A DNA stretch of 64,000 bases from SZUA-365 sp964635845 (GCA_964635845.1 CAZWNO010000007.1:9470-73469), one strand, 5' to 3'. Positions 27,590-37,900 are shown, numbered from the stretch's first letter. Notes: generated by a model not told the origin, from the sequence alone. A program made the numbers and translations.

Positions 27590-29617
27590 ATGACCGAGCT
27601 TACGATACAGCACAAGCCCCACAAGCATCTGCGCACCGATGCGCTTCCTACCGACCCGCTCAAGCCGAAAATCGTGCTCGTCGGCAATCCCAATGTTGGG
27701 AAATCCGTCGTGTTCAACTACCTGAGCGGTCTGTATGTGGACGTCTCGAATTTCCCGGGAACCACGATTGAAGTATCGAAAGCCTCGTACCTCCATTACG
27801 AACTCTTCGACACCCCGGGCATCTACGGCGTCTCGTCGTTCAACGACGAGGAGCGCGTGGCGCGGGACATCATCCTCAACGGCGACATCATCCTCAATAT
27901 CGTCGATGCCGTGCATCTCGAGCGGGACCTCTTCCTGACGCAGCAGCTGATCGACATGGGCAAGCGCGTCGGACTCATCGTCAACATGCTCGACGAAGCC
28001 GGCCGGCACAAGATCTCCATCGATCTGCAGGCGCTGGAGGAAGATCTCGGCATTCCCGTCGTCGGGACCGTGGCCGTGAAAAAGAAAGGACTCGAGTCCA
28101 TCCACGATCTGGCCGTGAAGGCGCGTGAGGGCAGGCAGAACCGCGCGCTGCACGCCGAGCTGCATTCCATGCTTGCCCTGGTCGGCTCGCAGTCCGAGGC
28201 GCTGCTCGTGCTCGAAGGTGATGAGCTGGTGGCGCAGCGGCACGGGATCACAGCCGCCGATCCGAGCAGGCGCGAGGAGATCTACATCGACCGGCGCAAC
28301 CGCGTCAACCGCGTCCTGCAGCACGCCGTGACGGATATCGAAGCGGGGAAGCGCATGGCCTCGCTGCTCGGCCGCTGGTCGGTCAGTCCGGTGTTCGGAT
28401 TCCCGATCCTCGGGGTCGTGCTTTACGCACTTTACTTATTCATCGGCGTGTTCGTGGCGCAGGACGTGGTGGACTTCACGGAGAATACCGTCGGCAAACA
28501 GATCGTCGAGTTCCACGTCAAATCCTGGGTGGCGCACGGCGCGGCGACCACGGTGAACGTGGATATCCTCGATGCCGAAGGGGAGGTGACGGAGAACCGC
28601 GTTTTCCGTTTCGACGAGGGAACGAAGGAGGGCTATGCGCGCTGGGCCGAAGCCCGCGCGTATCCGGCGGGGCGCGATGCCGAATACACCTTCACCTTCG
28701 ACAATCCCTGGATCACGCTTTTTTTCGGGGAATTCGGCGCCCTCACGATGACGCTGACCTATCTGCTCTTCCTCCTGCTGCCGCTCGTGGTCGGATTCTA
28801 TTTCGCCCTCTCGCTGCTCGAGGACAGCGGCTATCTGCCGCGTCTCGCGACGCTGGTCGACCGCCTGCTGCGATTCATCGGTCTCAACGGCCGCGCCATC
28901 ATTCCCCTCATCCTCGGATTCGGCTGCGTCACGATGGCGACGATCACCACGCGGCTGCTCGGGACGCAGCGGGAAAAAACGATCGCGACAACGATCCTGC
29001 AGCTCGCCATTCCCTGCTCGGCGCAGCTCGGTGTCATCGCGGCGCTGCTCGCGACGGCGGGACTCAACGCGACGCTGATCTACACCGGAGTCATATTCGG
29101 TTTCCTCGTGCTCGTCGGCACGGTGATGAACCGCAGCCTCCCGGGAGAAACGTCACCGCTTCTGATCGATCTGCCGATGATGCGGATTCCGCAGGTGGAC
29201 AACGTCGTAAAGAAGACGCTGTACAAAACCTGGTTCTTCATGAAGGAAGCGAGTCCATGGTTCTTCATCGGCGCGCTCACGGTCGGAATCCTGCAGATCA
29301 CGGGCGCGCTCGTATGGATCATGGACGGACTCGAGCCCCTGGTCGTGCGCTGGCTGCAGCTTCCGCGGGAAGCGTCGACGGCCTTTGTCATGGGGCTCGT
29401 GCGGCGTGATTTCGGCGCTGCCGGACTGTATCACCTCGGGCTCGATCCATATCAAACCATCGCCGCGCTGGTCACGATCACACTCTTCGTGCCCTGCGTC
29501 GCGTCACTGATGGTCATGCTCAAGGAGCGCGGTCTCCGACAGGGTATCACCATCTGGATCGGAAGCCTCGTGCTGGCCATCACGATCGGCGGGATCGTCT
29601 CGCAAATCCTCATCTGA
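27590..29617 (+). CDS. feoB: Ferrous iron transporter FeoB
   Basis: The product is 675 residues. The N-terminal G domain has GNPNVGKS (32-39), G3 DTPG and G4 NMLDE, followed by the GDI helical region. The membrane part has the two Gate-type cores with conserved cysteines (LILGFGCVTMAT and LAIPCSAQLG). It imports Fe2+ across the inner membrane. Between the first and second helices is an unusual hydrophilic, beta-rich insert (residues about 312-372, beginning AHGAATTVNVDILDAEGEV), predicted periplasmic. The C terminus is short. It is part of the Fur-type regulator operon. Confidence 0.93.
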   Translation: MTELTIQHKPHKHLRTDALPTDPLKPKIVLVGNPNVGKSVVFNYLSGLYVDVSNFPGTTIEVSKASYLHYELFDTPGIYGVSSFNDEERVARDIILNGDIILNIVDAVHLERDLFLTQQLIDMGKRVGLIVNMLDEAGRHKISIDLQALEEDLGIPVVGTVAVKKKGLESIHDLAVKAREGRQNRALHAELHSMLALVGSQSEALLVLEGDELVAQRHGITAADPSRREEIYIDRRNRVNRVLQHAVTDIEAGKRMASLLGRWSVSPVFGFPILGVVLYALYLFIGVFVAQDVVDFTENTVGKQIVEFHVKSWVAHGAATTVNVDILDAEGEVTENRVFRFDEGTKEGYARWAEARAYPAGRDAEYTFTFDNPWITLFFGEFGALTMTLTYLLFLLLPLVVGFYFALSLLEDSGYLPRLATLVDRLLRFIGLNGRAIIPLILGFGCVTMATITTRLLGTQREKTIATTILQLAIPCSAQLGVIAALLATAGLNATLIYTGVIFGFLVLVGTVMNRSLPGETSPLLIDLPMMRIPQVDNVVKKTLYKTWFFMKEASPWFFIGALTVGILQITGALVWIMDGLEPLVVRWLQLPREASTAFVMGLVRRDFGAAGLYHLGLDPYQTIAALVTITLFVPCVASLMVMLKERGLRQGITIWIGSLVLAITIGGIVSQILI

Positions 29618-29702
29618 CGAAATCTCTCCCCGGGCGGATGCGTCCGCGTCTGCTGTCCGAATCCGTGCGTCACCGTGCGCGGCGGAGTGCCGCTGTCCCG
29701 GC

Positions 29703-29731
29703 TTGACTTCGATGCCGGGAATTGGTATTGT
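29703..29731 (+). promoter_or_regulatory. Probable sigma-70-type promoter of the YbbR gene
   Basis: TTGACT, a 17-base spacer and TATTGT sit about 110 bases before the YbbR start. The rest of the 29618-29839 spacer shows nothing else clear. Confidence 0.45.
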
Positions 29732-29839
29732 CGATGTCGGGTTCGCGTGCGGCCGATTCTCCCGGCAGGCATCCATCGGCCAACGCGCCCCCTTCGCTTC
29801 TGATTCAGAAGTGCGTAGATCTGCGAGGTGCATTCCATC

Positions 29840-30757
29840 GTGAAAAAAGGCCGCTATCACATCCTGATCGGATCGTTCCTCGTCGCCGCGGCGTTCTGGT
29901 TTTCCGTGACGATGAGCGGGACCTACCGGACACATTTCGATGTTCCGCTGACGGTCAGCAGCATGCCCGACGAGATCGCGCTCGTCAAACCGCTGCCGAA
30001 GACCGTCGACGTTCTGTTGCAGGCGGACGGCTGGCAGCTCCTGTTCATGAACGCGGGCAAGCAGACCGCGTTCGAGATTCCCGGCCATCGCATGCACGAG
30101 GGAATCATCCTGACGAACCGTTCCCTGAATGAGATGATGCAGCTCCCCGCGGGGGTGACCGCACTGCGTGTCTATCCGGACACCCTGTTCATCCACATCG
30201 ACAAGTTCATGAAGAAACGCGTCCCCTTGCGTCTCCATTCGCTCGCTCTGAGCTTCACCGAAGGATTCGGGCTCGTGCGCGAACCCCAGATCACTCCTGA
30301 TTCCGTGACGCTGCGGGGCGCGGAGCGTATCCTGCGTGGCATCGATTCATGGCCGGTACAGGCGCGGAGCTATTCCGATCTCTCGCTGCCGGTCGCGGAA
30401 GAGCTGTCCGTGTCGGATTCGCTGCCGGGCGTCGTCCGCTACGATGTCGATAAAGTGACCCTTTATATCCCCATTGAACAGCTGGCCGACATGTGGTTCC
30501 GCGATGTCCGCGTGCATCTGCTGAATGTGCCGGCTGACCGTGAGGTGCTGCTCGGCCAGCATACAATCGACGTTTCGGTGCGGGGGGGCGTCAACGTGCT
30601 TTCGCTCTACGGCGCTCAGGACATCATCGCGGAAGTGGAATTCGAGGATATCGTGGCGGACACCTCCGGGAGTATCGTGCCCCTGCTGCGGCTCCCTACG
30701 GAACTGAAAGTCCTCCGAATCGAACCGCCGTCGATTCGATACACGCTCCGAAAGTAG
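29840..30757 (+). CDS. YbbR-domain membrane-anchored protein (CdaR-like)
   Basis: The product is about 305 residues. An N-terminal helix (YHILIGSFLVAAAFWFSVTM) is followed by extracytoplasmic YbbR-type beta repeats with the pattern VPLTVSSMPDEIALV, VPLRLHSLALSFTEGFGLV and ITPDSVTLRGAERIL. CdaR, the best-known YbbR protein, regulates the diadenylate cyclase CdaA; no cyclase gene is next to it here. I prefer GTG 29840; a GTG at 29828 is also in frame. The stop codon TAG is the first part of the adjacent 117-bp repeat, so the gene ends inside repeat DNA. Confidence 0.8.
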   Translation: MKKGRYHILIGSFLVAAAFWFSVTMSGTYRTHFDVPLTVSSMPDEIALVKPLPKTVDVLLQADGWQLLFMNAGKQTAFEIPGHRMHEGIILTNRSLNEMMQLPAGVTALRVYPDTLFIHIDKFMKKRVPLRLHSLALSFTEGFGLVREPQITPDSVTLRGAERILRGIDSWPVQARSYSDLSLPVAEELSVSDSLPGVVRYDVDKVTLYIPIEQLADMWFRDVRVHLLNVPADREVLLGQHTIDVSVRGGVNVLSLYGAQDIIAEVEFEDIVADTSGSIVPLLRLPTELKVLRIEPPSIRYTLRK

Positions 30758-31104
30758 GGGCGAACCACCGTGATCGAAATCACGGACATCCGTATCCGAG
30801 ATCCAAATTCGAAACCACCGGGCGTCCGGTTTCCCGATCGGTTCGCCCGGCGGGCGGGACGGACGCAACGGTAGGGGCGAACCACCGTGATCGAAATCAC
30901 GGACATCCGTATCCGATATCCAAATTCGAAACCACCGGGCGTCCGGTTCCCCGGTCGGTTCGCCCGGCGGGCAGGACGGTAGGGATGGTAGAGGCGAACC
31001 ACCGTGATCGAAATCACGGACAATCGTATCCGACATTCAAATTTGAAACCACCGGGCGTCCGGTTTCCCGATCGGTTCGCCCGGTGGGCGGCACGGACGC
31101 GACG
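30754..31104. repeat. Three tandem 117-bp structured repeats
   Basis: Units begin at 30754, 30871 and 30988, each exactly 117 bases and highly similar. Each can fold: an outer stem pairs GGGCGAACC with GGTTCGCCC. Inside lies a perfect hairpin CCGTGAT-CGAA-ATCACGG (30768-30785 in unit 1) and a small CCGG-GCGT-CCGG hairpin. Long minus-strand open frames over this region arise only because 117 is a multiple of three. There is no start signal or codon-like variation, so I call it non-coding. Confidence 0.9.
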
Positions 31105-31220
31105 GTAGGGGCGGTAGGGGCGGTAGGGATGGTAGGGGCGGTAGGGACGGAAGGGACGGTAGGGTCGGAAGGGACGGAAGGGACGGAAGGGACGGAAGGG
31201 ACGGTAGGACGGTAGGGACA
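31105..31220. repeat. Thirteen 9-bp GTAGGGNCG repeats
   Basis: A run of GTAGGGGCG, GTAGGGACG and GAAGGGACG nonamers follows the last 117-bp unit without a break; one copy is 8 bases. The same nonamer (GTAGGGATG) occurs at 30979-30987, between units 2 and 3, so the two arrays are related. Confidence 0.9.
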
Positions 31221-31241
31221 CAGATTAACGAGACACATCGG

Positions 31242-31261
31242 CCCAGGGCGTAAGCCCTGGG
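31242..31261. repeat. Perfect 8-bp hairpin downstream of the repeat block
   Basis: CCCAGGGC and GCCCTGGG with a GTAA loop. It lacks a T-run on either strand, so it looks like a dispersed palindromic element rather than a terminator. From here to the DUF1015 terminator no gene is seen. Confidence 0.5.
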
Positions 31262-31312
31262 ACCTGGCATCGGCGGGAACTCGCAGGTGGCACGCGGTGA
31301 ATTTCGTTGAAT

Positions 31313-31347
31313 AAAAATGGGCGCTCCGGATTCCGGTGCGCCCATTT
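31313..31347 (-). terminator. Intrinsic terminator of the serA-DUF1015 operon
   Basis: A 10-bp perfect stem (AAATGGGCGC with GCGCCCATTT) and a 13-base loop is followed on the minus strand by a TTTTTATT tract, 18 bases after the DUF1015 stop. Confidence 0.8.
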
Positions 31348-31364
31348 GCATTTCGATGTCGCGG

Positions 31365-32606
31365 TCAATCGAGGAAATGCACAAAGAGTCCGTCGCGGAG
31401 CTTGGGCTCGAACCAGGTCGATTTAGGAGGCATGACCTTGCCTGCGTCGGCGATGGCCATCAGTTCCCCGATCGAAGTCGGATGCATGCTGAAGGCAACC
31501 GTCATTTCGCCGGAATCGACGCGGCGCTCGAGTTCACCGAGTCCGCGGATGCCGCCGACGAAATCGATGCGCTTGTCCGTTCGCGGATCCATGATCCCGA
31601 GAATCGGTTGGAGGATGTGGTTCTGCATGATCGCCACGTCGAGCCGCTGGACCGGATCGGCGTTCTCGAGCAGCGCTGCATCGGCTTCCAGCAGATGCCA
31701 TGCGCCCTTCATGTACATGCCGAAGGTCCCCTTCCGCGGAGGATGAACCTGGCCCTTCGCAGGCAGTATCGTGAACCGCTCCTGCAGTCGGGCCAGGAAT
31801 TCCGTCTCGCTCAAACCATGGAGATCCTTCACCACGCGGTTGTAATCCATGATCCGGAGCTGGCCGGCGGGGAAGACGACGGCGAGGTAGAAATTGTATT
31901 CCTCGTCGCCGCGATGCCGCGGATTGGCCGCGGCGCGTTCGCGCCCCACGATCGCCGCTGCCGCGGAGCGGTGATGCCCGTCGGCGACGTAGAGGTTCGG
32001 CACCGTCGCGAACAGCTCCTGCAGCCGCGCGATCATCTCCTCGTCGTCGATCACCCAGGTCTGGTGACGGATGCCGTCGGCGGCGACATGGTCCGTCGCG
32101 GGAGACTGCACGCGCACCGCGTCGACGAGGGCGTCGATGCCCGGATGATCAGGGTAAGTCAGAAAGATCGGTCCCGTATGCGCATTGGTGACGCGCACGT
32201 GGTTGGAGCGGTCCTCCTCCTTGTCCTTGCGCGTGTGCTCATGCTTCTTGATCGTGTCGTTCCAGTACTCCTCGACCGCGGCGCAGCCGACGAGCCCGTA
32301 CTGTGTATGGTCGCCCATGGTCTGGGCATAGAGGTAGATATACGGTCTGGAATCCTGGAAGAGGACGCCTTCGTCGATGAGCTTGTGCAGATTCTCCCTG
32401 CCTTTCTCGTAGACGCGCGGATCGTGCAGATCGATGGAAGGATCGAGGTCCACTTCCGGCTTGCCGACGTGGAGGAAGGAAAGGGGATGGCCCGCGACTT
32501 CCGCGCGGGCCTCGTCGGAATTCAATACGTCATACGGTTTCGCGGCGACTTCCGCGGCGAGTTCTGGTTTCGGGCGGTAGGCCCGGAACGGACGAAATGT
32601 TGCCAT
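31365..32606 (-). CDS. DUF1015 family protein linked to serine biosynthesis
   Basis: The product is 413 residues. Conserved DUF1015 features include FRPFRAYRPKPELA at the start, the AAKPYDVLN motif, FLHVGKPEVDL, ADGHHRSAAAA in the middle and YNRVVKDL. The family is widespread in bacteria and archaea and is nearly always beside serA or serC. Its exact reaction is not established to my knowledge, though a kinase-like or ParB/Srx-like role has been discussed for related families. It follows serA by 24 bases on the same strand and is closed by a clear terminator. Confidence 0.85.
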   Translation of the reverse strand: MATFRPFRAYRPKPELAAEVAAKPYDVLNSDEARAEVAGHPLSFLHVGKPEVDLDPSIDLHDPRVYEKGRENLHKLIDEGVLFQDSRPYIYLYAQTMGDHTQYGLVGCAAVEEYWNDTIKKHEHTRKDKEEDRSNHVRVTNAHTGPIFLTYPDHPGIDALVDAVRVQSPATDHVAADGIRHQTWVIDDEEMIARLQELFATVPNLYVADGHHRSAAAAIVGRERAAANPRHRGDEEYNFYLAVVFPAGQLRIMDYNRVVKDLHGLSETEFLARLQERFTILPAKGQVHPPRKGTFGMYMKGAWHLLEADAALLENADPVQRLDVAIMQNHILQPILGIMDPRTDKRIDFVGGIRGLGELERRVDSGEMTVAFSMHPTSIGELMAIADAGKVMPPKSTWFEPKLRDGLFVHFLD

Positions 32607-32630
32607 GCTTTGCTCTGTGTTCCGTGTTCG

Positions 32631-33539
32631 TTATGACTTCAGTGCTTCGATCACGCGCTCGGCGATTTCCACGCCCACGCGGCCTTGACCTTCGACGGTC
32701 GAAGCGCCGATATGCGGCGTGACCGATACGTTCGGATGGTTGATGAGCGCGGACTGCGCCTCGGTGACCGGCTCGTTGGCGAAGACGTCGACGCCGGCGG
32801 CGCGCACCTTGCCCGAGTTGAGCGCGTCGACGAGGTCCGCTTCAACCACCACGCCGCCGCGGGAGCAGTTGACGAGCAGCACGCCGTCCTTCATCTTCGC
32901 GAACTCCGCCGCGCCGATGGTCGGACCTTCCTCCTTGATGAAGGGAATGTGCAGGCTGATCACATCGGCCTGGGCGAGGAGCTCGTCCTTGCTCACGAGC
33001 CGGACATCCATATCCGTTTGCTTGACGAAGGGATCCACCGCGACGACCTTCATGCCGAGCCCGAGCGCGCGCTTCGCGGTTTCCTTTCCGATGTTTCCGA
33101 AGCCGAAGATGCCGAGCGTCTTCCCCGTCAGCTCGATGCCCTTGCTGTATTCCTTCTTCGGCCACGCGCCGCCGCGCATCTGCACGTTGCTGATATGCAC
33201 GAAGCGGCAGATCGCGAACATGTGCGCGATCGCGAGTTCCGCGACGGAAATTGACGACGCACCCGGGGTGTTGACGATCTTGATGCCCTTGCTCTTCGCG
33301 TAGGGGACGTCGATGTTGTCGAGTCCCACACCACCGCGTCCGATGACCTTGAGATTGCTGCCCGCGTCGATCACGTCCTGCTTCGCCTTCGTGGCGGAGC
33401 GCACGATCAGCGCATCGTACTTGCCGATTTCCTGAAGGAGTTCCTCGGGAGTGAGTTTCTGTTGCACGACCTCGTGTCCGGCATTCTGCAGGATAGCTGC
33501 GCCTTTGTCCGAGATACCATCGGTGATGAGGATCTTCAT
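32631..33539 (-). CDS. serA: D-3-phosphoglycerate dehydrogenase, short form
   Basis: The product is about 302 residues, the short type without the ACT regulatory domain. The NAD-binding region has GIFGFGNIGKETAKRALGLGM. Catalytic residues sit in NCSRGGVVVEADL (Arg), FANEPV (Glu) and TPHIGAST (His). It oxidises 3-phosphoglycerate in the first step of serine synthesis; the next enzyme, SerC, is encoded divergently. ATG 33539 has GGAG upstream on the minus strand. Without an ACT domain, feedback inhibition by serine is not expected. Confidence 0.93.
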   Translation of the reverse strand: MKILITDGISDKGAAILQNAGHEVVQQKLTPEELLQEIGKYDALIVRSATKAKQDVIDAGSNLKVIGRGGVGLDNIDVPYAKSKGIKIVNTPGASSISVAELAIAHMFAICRFVHISNVQMRGGAWPKKEYSKGIELTGKTLGIFGFGNIGKETAKRALGLGMKVVAVDPFVKQTDMDVRLVSKDELLAQADVISLHIPFIKEEGPTIGAAEFAKMKDGVLLVNCSRGGVVVEADLVDALNSGKVRAAGVDVFANEPVTEAQSALINHPNVSVTPHIGASTVEGQGRVGVEIAERVIEALKS

Positions 33540-33645
33540 GACGAACTCCACGTCTGATGTTGTGAAATACGAAATACGGGAGAGGCCCGGGCGACATCCC
33601 CGAGGGACGACTACCGTCGTTTCAGGTCTCAATCCCGACTGTCCA

Positions 33646-33677
33646 CAAAGGTAGTAAAAATGGGGTGCAGGGACAAA
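33646..33677 (-). promoter_or_regulatory. Bacteroidota-type promoter upstream of serA
   Basis: On the minus strand TTTG, a 20-base spacer and TACCTTTG match the known Bacteroidota consensus (TTTG, N19-21, TAnnTTTG). It lies about 110 bases before the serA start. Confidence 0.45.
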
Positions 33678-33788
33678 CAGGATAACCGTATGGCGATGTC
33701 GGGAAAGATCAGTATGTTTACAGACGGGCCGCGTATTCGGTCCGACAGGTTCTTATTCGATCAATTCAATTTCTTTCAGGAGTCTACA

Positions 33789-34871
33789 ATGGCTACGCGC
33801 GCACACAACTTCTTTGCCGGCCCGGCGGTCCTCCCCGTGCCCGTCATCGAAGCCGCAAAGGAAGCAGCTTACGATTTTGCCGGACTTGGCATGTCAATCC
33901 TGGAAATCAGCCACCGTTCGAAGGACTTCGACGCGGTCGTGCAGAAAGCGCAGGCGGACGCTCTGGAAATCATGGGTCTGTCGGCGGACGAGTATGCCGT
34001 CCTCTTCCTCGGCGGCGGCGCGAGCCTGCAGTTCGCCATGGTGCCGATGAACTTCCTGCGCACAAAGGCCGACTACATCAACACCGGCGAGTGGGCGTCG
34101 AAGGCGATCAAGGAAGCGAAGATGATGGGCGAGACCGTGGTCGTCGCCTCATCCGAAGATGCCAAGTTCAATTACATCCCGAAAAATCCGGTGTTTTCGG
34201 CCGATGCCGACTATGTGCATTACACCTCGAACAACACGATCTACGGCACGGAATTCAAGACCACGCCCAATGTCGGGAAGCTGCCGCTCGTCTGCGACAT
34301 GTCCTCGGACATACTCAGCCGCCGGCTTGATTTTTCGAAGTACAGCCTGATCTACGCGGGCGCGCAGAAGAACCTCGGTCCCGCCGGCGTCACCCTGGTC
34401 ATCGTGAAGAAAGCATGGGTGGAGGAGAAGGCGAAATCCGATATCCCGACGATGCTCAAGTACAAGACGCATGTGGCGAAGGAATCGATGTTCAACACGC
34501 CGCCGGTGTTCCCGATCTACGTGGTCGGCAAGACCTTCGAGTGGATCAAGAACGAAGGCGGACTCGATGTGATCCAGGCGCGCAACGAGAAGAAAGCGGC
34601 GTTGCTCTACGATATCTTCGATGCCTACCCCGAGTTCTACAAGGGCACGGTCGTGAAGGAAGACCGTTCACTGATGAACGTGACCTTCCGTCTCCCGAGC
34701 GAGGAGTTGGAAGAGAAGTTCATCGGCGAGGCGAAGAAGCAGAAGATGTTCGGGCTCAAGGGACACCGTTCGGTCGGCGGCTGCCGCGCATCGATCTATA
34801 ACGCCTGCCCGGTCGCCAGCGTCGAGGCGCTCGCGAAGTTCATGGAAAAATTCATGGCGGAAAACAAGTAG
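33789..34871 (+). CDS. serC: Phosphoserine aminotransferase
   Basis: The product is about 360 residues, a fold-type I PLP aminotransferase. It starts HNFFAGPAVLPVPVIEAAKE, with the SerC motifs SILEISHRSKDF and FLGGGASLQFAMVPMNFL. The PLP lysine is in YAGAQKNLGPAGVTLV, and the end carries LKGHRSVGGCRASIYNA. It makes 3-phosphoserine from 3-phosphohydroxypyruvate. AGGAG precedes ATG 33789 at good distance; the longer frame from 33660 is not needed. Divergent from serA. Confidence 0.96.
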   Translation: MATRAHNFFAGPAVLPVPVIEAAKEAAYDFAGLGMSILEISHRSKDFDAVVQKAQADALEIMGLSADEYAVLFLGGGASLQFAMVPMNFLRTKADYINTGEWASKAIKEAKMMGETVVVASSEDAKFNYIPKNPVFSADADYVHYTSNNTIYGTEFKTTPNVGKLPLVCDMSSDILSRRLDFSKYSLIYAGAQKNLGPAGVTLVIVKKAWVEEKAKSDIPTMLKYKTHVAKESMFNTPPVFPIYVVGKTFEWIKNEGGLDVIQARNEKKAALLYDIFDAYPEFYKGTVVKEDRSLMNVTFRLPSEELEEKFIGEAKKQKMFGLKGHRSVGGCRASIYNACPVASVEALAKFMEKFMAENK

Positions 34872-34915
34872 AGACCTCCGACCCACGCGGGGAACCGCGT
34901 CCACCGAAACGCAAC

Positions 34916-34950
34916 CGCCGCCTTCCGGGCATTCCGGAAGGCGGCGTCGT
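34916..34950. terminator. Bidirectional terminator between serC and a convergent secreted-protein gene
   Basis: A 13-bp perfect stem (CGCCGCCTTCCGG with CCGGAAGGCGGCG) and a 5-base loop is followed by TCGTTTT on the plus strand. It lies between two convergent stop codons. Confidence 0.75.
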
Positions 34951-34974
34951 TTTCAGCCACTACGTATGTCCCGG

Positions 34975-37900
34975 CTACCGAACCACTGTCACCAACAGGG
35001 ACTGCTGTCCATCGGACGAGAGCACACGAAGCAGATAATTACCGGGCGAAAGGCCGAGAGCGGCCGGACGGAGATACAGGACTTCGTTCTCCGACGTCAT
35101 CCCCTCGCGAAGAATGGCCCGCTCGCGCCCCAGCAGGTCGTGCAGCGTCACGCGCAGCGGCAGCATGCGAGGATTCCGCAATCGCAGTCGTGCCTCGCCC
35201 GCAAGCGGTATTGGATGCGGATATACCGGTCCGAATGCGATGGACCGAACGGAAGGACGATCGCCGACATCCGTCAGGTTCGTGATCTGGTATTCCACCG
35301 CGATGCGTCGGGGAAGATTTCCCGCCGCACCACCGATGGTGAGCGTGCTCGTGTGAAGGCCCTTGTTCAGCATGGTGGTGTTCGGTCGCACGGCAATTTC
35401 TCCCGGGCGATCGCCGGCCTCGGGATCGATGTCCATGTACCAGGTGTCGGATACCGCCGTCCAAGGTATCGAGAGTCCCCCGCCGGTCCACAACCGCACC
35501 GGTTGCGCCGGTGGCAATGCGCCGCCGAGTTCAGCTTCGAAGAACAGCCGCAGCGGTGTGAGCACGATGCCCGATGACGGATCGGGACTTACCTGCACGA
35601 CATGCGCGCAGCCGTTCGTGCTGCCCTGCTGGTCGCTGCTCCACTGCCAGGTGATGTCCTTCGCACCGAAATTCTGAAGCCGGTCGTCGGTCGTGAGGGT
35701 CCACCAGCGCGTCGCGCTTTCGTTCGGTGCGAGCGAGCCCGGCACACTGGTGCCAAAGGATTGGATACTGTCCGATCCCGCGAGCGCAAAGCCCGGAGGC
35801 AGCACGATCGCGGCCTCGCAGCCGGTGAGCGGAAGCGTGCCGCTGTTGGTCGCCGTGTACGAAACCTGGAATGGTTCGGGTACGATGGCTTCGTAGGCTG
35901 CGTCGGCGAAGAGCGAGTCGTGTCCCGCCGTGGCGCAGCGCACCTCGGCGATCTCGGGCCAGGCGGCGACGAACACCGAGGCGCCGCATTCCTTCCACAG
36001 CCCTTGTTCCGAGCTCCGATAACGGATGATGATATCCTGATTGTCCCCGGTCGTGGCGGCCTCCGGCACGAGCAGCCAGGTGAATGATCCCAGGGATTGG
36101 CTGTCGATGCCCGCGAGGACTTTTTTCGCGTCCTCTCCACCCGCGAGTTTGAATCGCGGGGCGCCGGTGAGATCGATCTCCGCCTCGACAGCGCTCTCAT
36201 CGGTGTCGAGCACATTGGAGAGGTCCATCGTCACCGGAACCGGATTCGGACTATACCGCAGACTGTCGCGCTCGAATCGCACGCTGTCCGCTGCCGTGAT
36301 GGCGCAGCGCAGTCCGTCCACGCCTTCGATTTCAATGGCGGCATCGCAGCGCGACAGCACCGAATCGGTACCGATGGAGGATTGCCCGTACGCAGTCACG
36401 GTGCAATGAACCGATCGCGTCTCGCGCCATATCGCCGCGCGCAGTCGCAGGTACCACGGCAGCGTCGCGCCCGCGGCGATCTGCGCACCGGGCAGTGTAA
36501 TGGGATCAAGAGCATCGAGTCCGGAATCAAGCGGATCCATCGCGAGTTCCAGCCGGTCGACGTTCACCGGCACCGTGCCTGTGTTGGTGAGAGTGTATTC
36601 GAGCAGCACCGGCGTTCGTGACTGCACCTTCGCGGCGGAGAGGGACGCAGGCAGTTGTATCGCGCACTCGAGATGACTGTCGATGACGCGGATGCGGAAT
36701 GTCTGTTCGCAACTTCGCGTCCATGCGCCGCCACCCGCAGCGGCATGAAACCGCACGGTATCGACGCGGTCCCCGGCGGGACCGGAGGCGGCCGTGAGTG
36801 TCCAATCCAGCGTGTGCGTCACGGCACGAAGCATCTGGGGAATGCTTCGTTGAGGGGTCTCACCCGGTTTCAGTTCGAGCACACGGCAGGCCGAGAGGTC
36901 GGCAGTCACGGTCACATCGGGGAGCAGGGTGTCGATCTCATGCCACAGGCGCAGGCGCGCGAGCGCATCCACCGGGTCGAACAGTCCCGTCCTCGGATTG
37001 AATCGCACCGTGCTCTCTTCCAGTGAGGCGCAACGCAGCGGATCGATGGGGCGGATGATGATTTCCCCATCGCAGAGTGGGAACAGGTTCCCGGCTTCAT
37101 CCTGGCCCATGACGGTTATGTGCACCACTCTGGAACTCGGGAGCCGCGTCGCGTCGGCCTGCCAGTCGCCTTGGAAACTCGCGCCCGGGGCGAGTGTCCC
37201 GGCGGACAGGAAACGGGATGCCGGCGGCGCGGGTTCGACGCCCATGCCGTTGCCGAAATGCAGTCCGACACGCGAAAGAGGAAATGGGAAATCGCTGTCG
37301 TTGGTCAGCTCGAAATGGACGGGGAAAGGGCTGGGAGAATACCGCCCGCCGGACGCGTCCACATCGAGCGTGTCGGGCGCATCGAGGCGGCAGGTGAATG
37401 CCGGCCGCGGGCGGACGATGGAAATGTAGAACGAACAGGGCGAAGCCTTCGGAGCGCCGTCGGTACCAACATCGGCGTCCTGGTAGTACACCATCGCATC
37501 CACCCACAGTCCATCGCCCGTCAGCGCCGTGGTGTCGATCCGTACCTGCCAAGTGAAGGTCTCCGACTCACCCGGACCGAGCCTTCGCGGTCCGAGCGAC
37601 TTTCGCAGCGGCTGAGACGCGGGATCCGGCAGCAGGCCCGGCGGGAGAGTGAGCACGCATTCGATATCGCGTGCGGAACGGGACGGATCGAAATTGCGGA
37701 CGTCGACGGAGATCTCGAAGCTTTCGGGAACGACGATCCTCGGCCAGACGGGACGCACGATGCTGTCAGACATTTCCATCGAGCAGGTGAGCAGTTCGCA
37801 GCCGGGGATGCGGGTGCGAACCAGGAACATGTCGGACTCCCCGCCGGCGTAACGATCCTGTATCCCACGGAGTGGTGTAATGCTGTCCGCGCTCCCGGAT

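Noticed and set aside
30754..31220. Possible CRISPR array
   Set aside because: Units are contiguous with no unique spacers, and no cas gene lies nearby.
30347..31221. Minus-strand frames with Pro/Arg-rich repeats over the 117-bp units
   Set aside because: They arise because 117 and 9 are multiples of three. There is no ribosome site and DNA-level structure explains the conservation.
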